DNA of 64,000 bases from DAOVXM01 sp963746255 (GTDB lineage: Bacteria; Chloroflexota; Anaerolineae; Anaerolineales; UBA4823): NCBI GenBank assembly GCA_963746255.1, contig CAVVAJ010000009.1, positions 1,178,001 through 1,242,000 on the forward strand, in the 5' to 3' direction. Below the pieces are notes generated by a model. The model was not told the DNA's origin, did not search any database, and saw only the letters and a program-made list of their open reading frames with translations. This document shows positions 37,268-45,460 of the stretch, in pieces. The translations under genes were made by a program, and so were the position numbers. Every line of letters starts with the position of its first letter. Position 1 is the stretch's first letter.

Positions 37268-37342
37268 TTATAGTCGCCTTCTGTCTTTTGTGAAGATGGT
37301 AACCCCTAAAATGATCCCAACCCATTTGATAAATTTTTTCAT
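37268..37342 (-). CDS. 24-residue leader peptide with one hydrophobic segment
   Basis: A strong SD (AGGAG, 7 bases before the ATG) opens a 24-codon frame beginning MKKFIKWVGIILG, continuing hydrophobic, then ending KDRRRL. The stop is 2 bases from the next ATG. It is the first translated feature of the transcript from the 37389-37434 promoter. It could be a small membrane protein, a translational coupling leader, or the remnant N-terminus of a longer membrane-anchored enzyme. The good SD and coupling support translation. Confidence 0.5.
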   Translation of the reverse strand: MKKFIKWVGIILGVTIFTKDRRRL

Positions 37343-37388
37343 CGACGATCTCCTGAAGCAAAATATATTTTGTGTGAAATTTATCTGA

Positions 37389-37434
37389 ATTGTAGTCAAG
37401 GCTCGTATCTAGAACGTTACGGCAAACGTTACGA
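37389..37434 (-). promoter_or_regulatory. promoter with direct-repeat operator at the head of the sensor operon
   Basis: The plus strand reads CGTTACGG-CAAA-CGTTACGA (37415-37434). On the minus strand TACAAT (37394-37389) lies exactly 20 bases after the second repeat, matching the arrangement at 29207-29252. It sits in the divergent region between the leader peptide and the SARP gene, 37 bases from the SARP ATG, so the same protein could also control its own gene. Confidence 0.68.
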
Positions 37435-37470
37435 CTTACATTTTGGTAACAATTTCGGTAAAATTAGGCC

Positions 37471-40426
37471 ATGCCCGAAACCCGGCTTTACCTGTTTGGT
37501 GCCCCACGCCTGGAAGTTCAAGGCCAACCGGTGGCGATCGATACCCGCAAAGCCCTGGCTTTGCTGGCCTATTTGCTGATCGAGAACCAGCCTCAAAGCC
37601 GCGATACCCTGGCAGCGCTGTTGTGGCCCGAATCTGATCAAAGCGCGGCCCGCGCTGCCCTGCGCCGCACGCTTTCGCCCCTGCGAAGCGCGCTCAGTGA
37701 TGACATCATCGACTTTGGTCGTGAGCTGATCGCCATTCATCCGGGAGAGGCTTTGTGGTGCGATGTGAGCGATTTCCAGGCTCAATTGGCCGAATGCCGC
37801 AGCCATGGTCACGCTGAAGATCAAACTTGCCCGCGCTGCCTGGCACCCCTCCAAAAAGCCGCAGCCCTCTACCAGGATGATTTCATGGCCGGGTTCAGCC
37901 TGCGCGATAGTGTCAGCTTCGATGACTGGCAATTCTTCGAGACGGATCGTCTGCGCCGGGAATTCGCATCTGTTTTGGAGCGGCTGGTTGCAATCCAGGA
38001 AACGCAGGCAGATTTTGTCGGCGCGACAGATGACGCTCGACGCTGGTTGAGCCTAGACCCGCTCAATGAAACTGCCCACCGTGCCCTGATTTCGCTTTAT
38101 GCCCAAAGCGATCAGCGCAACGCGGCCTTACGCCAATACCGTCAATGCGTTCGGATTCTTGACCAGGAATTAGGTGTGCCTCCCCTGGATGAAACCACCC
38201 GGCTGTACGAGGCGGTCAAAGAGAACCGGTTGGAAAAGGGAGTGATTGGTGATTCGTTCTCGGTGAGTCGTGAGGTGGAAATCGAGCAGCAAATCACAGG
38301 GCATCGACCACTGATTACGGATCTGCCGCCACTGGTTGGCCGAGATTCAGAATGGGAGATGTTTACCCGACTATACGGGCAGATCGGTCAAAACGGATTT
38401 TTCGCCGCCCTAACCGGTGAGGCTGGCATTGGTAAAACCCGTCTAGCCCAAGATTTCCTTGCGTATCTAGCAAAGCCTGGTACGCTGACCCTCTCGACGC
38501 GCGCCTATGCCGGAGAGACCAACCTGGCTTATGGACCGATTATTGATCTACTGCGCCAGGGCATCCACCAGAAAACGGGGCAGAAATGGTGGCAGAATCT
38601 AAACCCACGTTGGATTAGCGAAATCGCCTTGCTGATCCCGGAAGTATTTGGGCTGGTTCCCGATCTGCCGCCATTGCAACCCTCCGATGGGCCCGGTGCG
38701 CAAAGCCGTTTTTATGAAGGAATTTGCCAGACACTGATTGCCCTGGTTGCTGGATCAACACCTGGCGCGATTTTGCTCGATAACCTGGAGTGGGCTGATG
38801 AATCGACGCTGGATTTGTTAGCCTATTTCGTCCGGCGCTTGCAGGGACGTCCAGTTTTTCTCTTGGCTGCCTGGCGTGAGGATGGAGGTCTGGCTGTATC
38901 ACGCTTGGAACAGATCCTATCCGATGCAATGCAGCAGGGCTACGCCCTGCATTTGCCTTTAGAAACCCTGCCGCCGCAACAAGCACACGAGTCTGATTGA
39001 GCGTTATGAACCAGCCGATCAACCCTTTCCACCAGCATTCAAAGCGCAATTGGTTGCAGAATCAGGCGGGTTACCCTATTTTCTGGTGGAATATCTACAG
39101 GCTGCCTTGGGGGGAGAAATCAGCACGACCCTGGATACTGGGAAACTACCCCTTCCAGCCGGTCTTCGTGGCATGCTGCAAACCCGATTAGCGAATTTGA
39201 GTGCCACCGCCTTACAAATCCTGCAGGCGGCCGCGGTCATTGGACGGACCTTTGAAAGCGATTTGTTGCAATCCATCAGCGGGCGCACGGAGGATGAGAT
39301 TGTTCAGGGCATCGAAGAACTGTTGGCACGCGGCTTGATTCGCGAGATGCCCATCCAGACCACGCTTAACCGCGCTTCAACCATTTTTGATTTCAAGTAT
39401 GATTCGGTGCGTGCCTTGGTTCTCGAAGAGATCAGTTTGATTCGTTACGCCTGCTGCACCGCCGAGTGGCTGAAGCGCTGTCCGAGTATGCCCGGTTCGA
39501 CCCACCCTACGCTTTGGATGGACAGATTGCCTATCATTACCAGCAGGCAGGTTTACTAGACCAGGCCGCTGAATGCTATTTCCAGGCCGGGCAGGCTGCT
39601 CGAATCGTTCACGCCAACGCGGACGCGCTGGCTCATTTTCAGACTGCGCTGGCCTTAGGATACCCACAAAAGTCGCTGGTATTGGTTGAACTCGGTGATT
39701 TGTACCTCCTCCAGGGTGATTACCCCCAGGCGATTCAGCAATACGAAGCTGCAGCCGCGTTTAGCGACCCAGGCCTTATTACCCACCATTGAACAAAAAA
39801 TTGGGCGCATTAATTTGCGGCGCGGATTTTGGGAACAGGCTGCCTGCCATTTCGAAGCTGCCCTGTACGATCTCCCTGCCTTACCGCCGGAGCAGCAAAA
39901 AGCCTTCGAGGCCGAAATTCGTTGCGATTGGAGCCTGGCCTGTTACCGGGAAGGAAAAACGGATCAGGTAATGCCACTTGCCCAAGAAGCGCTGGCTTTG
40001 GCGCAATCAAGCGGCTCACCGCTGCCACTTGCTCAAGTGCACAACCTGCTGGGGGTTCTTGCTCGTGCGGATCAACATCCCAAACTGGCTTTGGAGCATC
40101 TCTCTGAAAGCCTTGGTTTTGCCCGCAAGCTTGAAAACCCCAGCGCCCAGATCGCCGCGCTCAACAATCTTGCCCTGGCGCAGACCGACCTCGGCCAATT
40201 TGAGCAGGCTATTGACACCTTGCAGGGTGCACTCGATGAGTGCCTTGCGCTCGGGGACCGCCACCTGGAGGCTGCCTTGCGCAACAATTTGGCCGACACG
40301 TTTCGCGCCAGCGGGAAGGATGATTCAGCTATGACACAGCTCAAGAAAGCTGTTACTATCTTCGCAGAAATCGGTCAACAAACGGAAGATTGGGAACCGG
40401 AAATCTGGAAATTAGCCGAATGGTAA
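37471..40426 (+). CDS. SARP-type transcriptional regulator with AAA ATPase and TPR domains, three frameshifts
   Basis: About 985 residues across shifting frames. An OmpR-like winged helix (residues ~5-95) and a BTAD domain (~98-245; FMAGFSLRDSVSFDDWQFFE, LDPLNETAHRALISLYAQSD) define the SARP family. An AAA/NACHT-like ATPase follows (Walker A GEAGIGKT at 316-323, later ILLDNLEWADESTLDLL), then TPR repeats (ALNNLALAQTDLGQFEQAID). Breaks lie near 38985, 39450 and 39770; the joined text is continuous, so sequence error is likely. SARPs bind direct repeats near promoters and activate transcription. A -10-like TAAAAT ends 6 bases before the ATG, implying a leaderless mRNA. Confidence 0.85.
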
Positions 40427-40652
40427 TCCGAGCCATGTAGCCCGAAAATATGCCCTTTGTCCTGATAACTTTACCGGTACGTGAATAGCGTTTATGGACC
40501 CCCAGATTGGTTTGCGGACCATGTAATTCCGAGGCTTGTAATAATAGATCATAAAATGCTTTCACCGCCAAAAGTGATGCGATTAATCCTAATTTACACA
40601 TATACCTAACAATAATTGCCCATGCACAACCCGGTGATACAATTTCAAAATA

Positions 40653-40850
40653 ATGCCCAACTCGCACTCCGTACGATCGCAGATCACAACCGAAATTGGT
40701 GCGCTAGAAACAAAGATCCGCGCGCTGAAAGCGCGCCTGCCCGCCCATTCGATCCCAGCCGCGCTCGTCCTCGAGCTGGACGAACTCGACGAACAGCTGA
40801 GTGATGCCAAACAGCGCCTAGCCAAGATAAATGCCAGTCTGACTGATTGA
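40653..40850 (+). CDS. small coiled-coil protein, function unknown
   Basis: A 65-residue protein made almost entirely of two helices with heptad patterning (ITTEIGALETKIRALKARLP, then ELDELDEQLSDAKQRLAKIN) joined by HSIPAA. No SD precedes the ATG. The regular amphipathic pattern and codon use suggest a real gene, and similar short coiled coils occur in Anaerolineae. It might be a small structural or adaptor protein. Confidence 0.5.
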   Translation: MPNSHSVRSQITTEIGALETKIRALKARLPAHSIPAALVLELDELDEQLSDAKQRLAKINASLTD

Positions 40851-40994
40851 TTTTCCTGTGTTCCATTGTTTCTTGTACATCACGATTTTGACCTGGGAAT
40901 CCGGCTATAATAAATCCAAGTGTTTGATACCATTTGGCTGCCGCTGAAATTTTGATTCGTGTCAGACCAGATAATTTTTTGAAATAGTCAAATT

Positions 40995-42329
40995 ATGTGG
41001 AAATCCCTGATTTTTGTTCTGCTGTACATCTGGCTGGCCCTGTCCCTGATTCTTCCCGGCAGCCTCTCTGTAATGGCACAGGATATTTCCCCGACCGCCC
41101 TGCTGCTCACCGCGGAGGGCGCGCTGACACCTGCCATGGCAGAGTACCTGAAGCGCGGTCTGCGTACCGCTGAGCAGCGTGGAGCGGAATTGTTGATCTT
41201 CCAGCTAAACACGCCCGGCGGCAGTGTGGACTTGATGCAGGATATGGTGGAGACCATCCGCACCAGCGATATACCTGTGATTGTCTATGTAGCCCCACGC
41301 GGGGCGATTGCTGGCAGCGCGGGGACAGTGATCACGCTTGCGGGTCATGCCGCGGCGATGGCCCCGGAAACAGCAATCGGTGCCGCCAGCCCGGTCGATG
41401 CTGAAGGGCAAGACCTGGGTGAAACTCTAGAAGCGAAACAGAAAAATATCTTGAAGGCGACGGTGCGCTCACTGGCTGAAAACCGAGGCGAACAAGCCAT
41501 CACCTTGGCCGAAAGCACAATAGAAACGGCCGAAGCCGTATCTTCCAGCGAAGCCCTCCAAGCAGGTTTGATCGACTTCATTGCTAACAACACCGCCGAC
41601 CTGCTCGAGCAGCTGGATGGATTCATGGTCAGCATGCACGATGGCAGTCAGATCGTACTGGTGACACAAAAGGCAAACGTCGTTGAGCTGCCCCCTTCTT
41701 TGATCGAACAGTTCCTCGGCATACTGACCAATCCCAATGTCGTTTTTCTGCTGCTTACCATCGGAGTGCAGGCAATATTAATCGAGCTATCCAGCCCGGG
41801 GGGATGGGTGGCAGGTTTCATCGGCGTTGTCTGCCTGGCCCTGGCTGCTTTGGGCCTGGGAGTACTTCCGGTTAACCTTTTTGGTTTAGTCTTCTTGGGA
41901 GTTGCCTTCGTGCTGTTTGTGCTGGATATCAAAGCGCCAACCCATGGCGCGCTGACTGCTGCCGGGGTCGCATCCCTAATTATCGGTACATTGGTGCTGT
42001 TCAATTCACCCGGCACCCCAGAGTTCCAGCGCGTCTCTATACCGCTGGTCGTTGGGGTATCTGTTGCCACTGGTTTGGTGTTTTTTGGTGTGATGACCTT
42101 CGCATTACGCGCTCAGCGCGCACCCATCCGCATGGGGCAGGAAAGCATGGTTGGTCGCATTGGCATTGTGCGAACCGCTCTCAAGCCAACCGGTCAAATC
42201 CAACTAGGGGGTGAACTGTGGACTGCGGAACTGGTCGAGCGTAATATGTCGCTGCGTATGGGGGAGAAGGTTGAGGTAATCAAGGTGGACGGGCTGCGCC
42301 TTTACGTAAAACCGGTTGAGCAGCAGTAG
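40995..42329 (+). CDS. nfeD: NfeD-family membrane serine protease (ClpP class)
   Basis: This 444-residue protein has a signal/anchor at 1-28, a ClpP-like protease domain (LIFQLNTPGGSVDLMQDMV; catalytic Ser108 in AIAGSAGT; the expected Lys is K148 or K150 in EAKQKN), four transmembrane helices (~235-370) and a C-terminal NfeD OB fold (MVGRIGIVRTALKPTGQI). Long NfeD proteins cleave stomatin-like SPFH partners and act in membrane quality control. The usual adjacent stomatin gene is absent here. No SD is visible before the ATG. Confidence 0.9.
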   Translation: MWKSLIFVLLYIWLALSLILPGSLSVMAQDISPTALLLTAEGALTPAMAEYLKRGLRTAEQRGAELLIFQLNTPGGSVDLMQDMVETIRTSDIPVIVYVAPRGAIAGSAGTVITLAGHAAAMAPETAIGAASPVDAEGQDLGETLEAKQKNILKATVRSLAENRGEQAITLAESTIETAEAVSSSEALQAGLIDFIANNTADLLEQLDGFMVSMHDGSQIVLVTQKANVVELPPSLIEQFLGILTNPNVVFLLLTIGVQAILIELSSPGGWVAGFIGVVCLALAALGLGVLPVNLFGLVFLGVAFVLFVLDIKAPTHGALTAAGVASLIIGTLVLFNSPGTPEFQRVSIPLVVGVSVATGLVFFGVMTFALRAQRAPIRMGQESMVGRIGIVRTALKPTGQIQLGGELWTAELVERNMSLRMGEKVEVIKVDGLRLYVKPVEQQ

Positions 42330-42351
42330 GTTAATCTAACGCGGATTCCGA

Positions 42352-43815
42352 TTACTTGACAATCCGATTGTAGATCTTCTGTGCAAACCGCTGCATCGCT
42401 TCAATATCAGAACTAAATGCCTCCGCATCGCCCCAACCGTTGAATGCAGTATTTGCCACAAGCGGATCCGTATTGGAAGCAGAATAAGTCACGGCTTCAT
42501 ACGGGGCAAAGCGCCGCAGCCAGCTGGTTAGTAATTCATCCTCAGCGCTCGTCAGCAAGATGCTGCCCAATGGCTTATGTCCCACCTCACAGGAACTGGC
42601 ATAGGCTGTCGCGGCACTGAAAGGATTCAATTCGATGCGCAGCTCATTGCAGATATCGTTGATCCCACCTTCTTGACGCCAAGACAGCACAGTCTCCTGA
42701 GCGGTGGGGGCACTATTTATACGCGGATCTAGCCAGACGGCATTGGCATTTTCAGGACGGCCGTTGTTATACACTTCAAGGATGAGGCTCACCGTCTGGC
42801 CAGCCAGAAAGGAAAGGTCGATATTTTGCGGGGTTAACACTCCATCGAACAGCTCCTGCCATGATCCAAGGCTCCCGACTCCCCCGCCTAAGATCTGGTA
42901 GTTTATCTGGAAAATCACATTGCACCCTGAGCTGTTAACCAAGCAGCCAATTTTCGCTTGGAAACGATCGCCAGTGCGGATCTGGTAGCCAGGATATGTC
43001 CCAGATATGAATCCATCCAGTGTTTGACCCGGTCGGGTCCATAGGCCAAGCTCCGCTGCGTGGGGTGCTTCCATGATGGGTTGGTACAGCAAGCGGACCG
43101 TCCCGCGCTGATCTGGGTATGCTCCTGGGCAGGGCAAGATCCCGCTCTGGCTGCGCCACTGTGCCAGGCAGTAGTTGAGCGCCAAGTCATACGTCCCGCT
43201 CTCAGCTGGAGCAACCACCCGAGCCGTTACTTGTAGAGGCTCTTGGGCGGATGGTCCAATCCCAAAAAGCACACCATCCGGGCTGCGCAGCATCCAATTT
43301 CCAGTATAAACACCCGCATACTGCGGTGCATAAAACTGTACCGCGATATCCACGATACGTTCTGGGGGCACTTCGTATGGTAATCCCACCCTTGGCGCTG
43401 CCCCCATTAACTCACCGCCAGTGAATACCAGCGCGTACCCCGCGCTCCAGGTACAGCTGCCGGAGTTCCGCAGCCGCCAGACATGTGTAAACCCCATCCC
43501 TGGTGCCAGCACGGGAGCATCAGACGGGCCAGTATCGCTGACGAGTTCTGCCTTGTTGCATGCCACAGGCTGCAGGGTAGGCGTTGCGGGGAGCGGAACC
43601 GGTGTAGGGCTTGGAGTAGGAGTCGGGCTGGTAAGTAAAACCAAGGCAGATGTGGTTTCAACAGCGCGTTGTGTTGTTTGAGCGGATACAGTTCCTTCAA
43701 CCGCGGTCTCCAATAATCCAGCCTCTGGAGTAGGGGTTTGAGTATCCCTACCACAAGCAAACAGAGCCCCAATAAACAAACTGAAAATAATTGCTTTCCC
43801 GAAAACGTTCTTCAT
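42352..43815 (-). CDS. lipoprotein with NBR1-type Ig-like domain
   Basis: A 487-residue secreted lipoprotein: signal peptide with lipobox ending at Cys21 (IGALFAC), a Thr/Pro linker (SPTPTPSPTPVPLPATPT), then a beta-sandwich with the NBR1 central-domain signature (PGMGFTHVWRLRNSGSCTW, VPPERIVDIAVQFYAPQYAG, YTGNWMLRSPDG). The C-terminal ~250 residues are mixed beta with paired cysteines and no family I recognise. NBR1-like domains are frequent in Chloroflexi envelope proteins and probably mediate surface binding. It converges with nfeD 22 bases away. Confidence 0.82.
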   Translation of the reverse strand: MKNVFGKAIIFSLFIGALFACGRDTQTPTPEAGLLETAVEGTVSAQTTQRAVETTSALVLLTSPTPTPSPTPVPLPATPTLQPVACNKAELVSDTGPSDAPVLAPGMGFTHVWRLRNSGSCTWSAGYALVFTGGELMGAAPRVGLPYEVPPERIVDIAVQFYAPQYAGVYTGNWMLRSPDGVLFGIGPSAQEPLQVTARVVAPAESGTYDLALNYCLAQWRSQSGILPCPGAYPDQRGTVRLLYQPIMEAPHAAELGLWTRPGQTLDGFISGTYPGYQIRTGDRFQAKIGCLVNSSGCNVIFQINYQILGGGVGSLGSWQELFDGVLTPQNIDLSFLAGQTVSLILEVYNNGRPENANAVWLDPRINSAPTAQETVLSWRQEGGINDICNELRIELNPFSAATAYASSCEVGHKPLGSILLTSAEDELLTSWLRRFAPYEAVTYSASNTDPLVANTAFNGWGDAEAFSSDIEAMQRFAQKIYNRIVK

Positions 43816-44016
43816 TCTCGAACCCCTGCCTGCTGGTGGTGATAATCCATGGTAAAAGCTAAACTAATTATAGCAAGATAGTGATAAAGTGATAATCGAA
43901 GTACAGCGCCTGACAACGCTGTTTGAAAGAATTAATCGATATTAATCACTGGCAGGGTTAGAATGGGAGTACAATGTCGGTCCTGAAACCAAAAACACCA
44001 ACAATTCGGAGAAAAA

Positions 44017-44957
44017 ATGCCGTTCAACCCCACCCGTGACCGCATCAAACCAGAGGATATCGCCTCCACCCCGCAGCGCAGACCAGATTGGATCAAGGTG
44101 CGGGCACCCTCCGGAGAAACCTACGCACAGCTGCAAGCTTTGATGCGCAGCAAGGATCTGCACACGGTTTGCGAGGAGGCGATGTGCCCGAATATGGGCG
44201 AATGCTGGGGTGCGGGTACGGCGACATTCTTGATGCTGGGGGATATTTGCACCCGGACGTGTGGTTTCTGCGATATCAAACGCGGCCAGCCAGCCAGCAC
44301 TGGATTGGCAGGAGCCAGAACGCGTTGCCCAGGCTGTCAAAGCGATGAAGCTCAAGCACGCCGTGATCACCAGCGTCAACCGCGATGACCGCAAGGATGG
44401 CGGCGCACCGATCTTTGCAATGGTGATCAAAAGGATACGTGAGCTGCACCCCGGATGTTCAATTGAGGTGCTAGTCCCGGATTTCAAAGGCAGCCTGGAG
44501 GCATTGAAAATCGTGCTGGACGCCCGGCCGGAAATCCTCAACCACAACGTCGAGACCGTGCCGCGCCTGTTTAAAAAAGTGCAGCCCCAGGACAGCTACG
44601 CATGGACCCAAGCCACCCTGTCCAACGCCAAGGAACTTGACGCCGAGGTGCTAACCAAATCCGGGATTATGCTCGGGTTAGGCGAAACTTTGGATGAAGT
44701 AAAAGCGGTCATGGATGACCTGCGTGTCATGGAGTGTCGATATCCTGACCATCGGCCAATACCTCCAGCCGAGCAAAAAACACCTGCCCATCGCACGCTA
44801 CTACACCTTAGAAGAGTTTGGCGAATTAAAGAAATATGGCTCCGAGATCGGTTTCCAGTGGGTAGAAAGCGGTCCGCTGGTGCGTTCTTCCTACCATGCC
44901 GCCGAACAAGTGCGCGCGCTGAGCGTCGTACACAGCAAACTATACAGTTCCTTATAG
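44017..44957 (+). CDS. lipA: lipoyl synthase, two frameshifts
   Basis: Radical-SAM enzyme inserting two sulfurs into octanoyl groups on lipoyl domains. It has the auxiliary cluster C52-x4-C57-x5-C63 (VCEEAMCPNMGECW), the SAM cluster C78-x3-C82-x2-C85 (CTRTCGFC), TSVNRDDRKDGGA, NHNVETVPRLF and the C-terminal VRSSYHA serine that ligates the auxiliary cluster. About 313 residues in three frames, broken near 44305 and 44735. The TSVNRDD and IGQYLQPSKKHLP joins are seamless, so errors are likely. GGAGA precedes the ATG. No lipB is adjacent. Confidence 0.92.
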
Positions 44958-45124
44958 CACTTGCTCTGACTAAATCCGTTCAAACCTGAAATCCTGACAA
45001 TCCGCAGCCGAATAGTGAACTCGGGTTGTTTTTTTATTTCCCAAGGGCAGGTTTTATCTCGCTACAATACTTATAGTTCCGTGGGCTATCCATAAAAAAG
45101 TCTAATTATTAAGCAATTGTTAAC

Positions 45125-45155
45125 TTGACATATTAAGTCTTAATGGTATTATAAT
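45125..45155 (+). promoter_or_regulatory. promoter of the multicopper oxidase leader
   Basis: TTGACA at 45125-45130 and TATAAT at 45150-45155 (19-base spacing), or TATTAT at 45147-45152 (16-base spacing). It lies about 305 bases before the oxidase start, leaving a long leader. Confidence 0.6.
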
Positions 45156-45211
45156 AAATACAGTCAAATTGACCCTTTAAATCTTATTTAAATCGAACGG
45201 AGAGCGATGAA

Positions 45212-45303
45212 CCAGTGACCGCATTTGGTCGCTATGGTCTGCCAGTCAGACCCGGTCACTGGGGAGCGAGTAGCGAAACCGGCCCGACCTGGCCGGTTTT
45301 TGT
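45212..45303 (+). ncRNA. structured leader RNA ending in an intrinsic terminator (attenuator candidate)
   Basis: A perfect 10-bp stem CCAGTGACCG (45212-45221) / CGGTCACTGG (45253-45262) encloses a hairpin GGTCTG-CCAGT-CAGACC (45236-45252). The linker GGGAGCGAGTAGCGA follows, and then the terminator AACCGGCC-CGACCT-GGCCGGTT plus T-run (45277-45301). Terminating before the gene implies conditional read-through, or a free RNA. No known riboswitch core was recognised. Confidence 0.6.
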
Positions 45304-45341
45304 CTATTCATCGAAGGAGGTGAGGTTAAGATCGGGGAAAC

Positions 45342-45373
45342 GCATGAGGATGATTTCTCATCCGGAATCATGC
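45342..45373 (+). promoter_or_regulatory. second composite hairpin in the oxidase leader
   Basis: GCATGA-[GGATGA-TTTC-TCATCC]-GGAA-TCATGC forms two stacked 6-bp stems with a one-sided GGAA bulge. It lies between the terminator and the oxidase SD, 88 bases before the ATG. It may stabilise the mRNA or act as a protein-binding site. Confidence 0.4.
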
Positions 45374-45460
45374 AAGGCTTATGCAACGGGCATTTTGGCA
45401 TAAATTAAAGTTCTACAGCAGAGTAAAAATTATAGATTATCGAATAAAAAGGAGCAATAC

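Larger units (their letters stand above)
44958..45460. other. regulatory region upstream of the multicopper oxidase
   Basis: About 500 bases without a gene. It contains the promoter at 45125-45155, a structured leader with terminator at 45212-45303 and a second composite hairpin at 45342-45373, all listed separately. The first ~160 bases show nothing but an AT-rich stretch. Confidence 0.6.

Noticed and set aside
45212..45303. Manganese (yybP-ykoY) riboswitch or hammerhead ribozyme in the oxidase leader
   Set aside because: GGGGAG and GAAAC look superficially suggestive, but the yybP-ykoY three-way junction sequences and the hammerhead CTGATGA core are absent.
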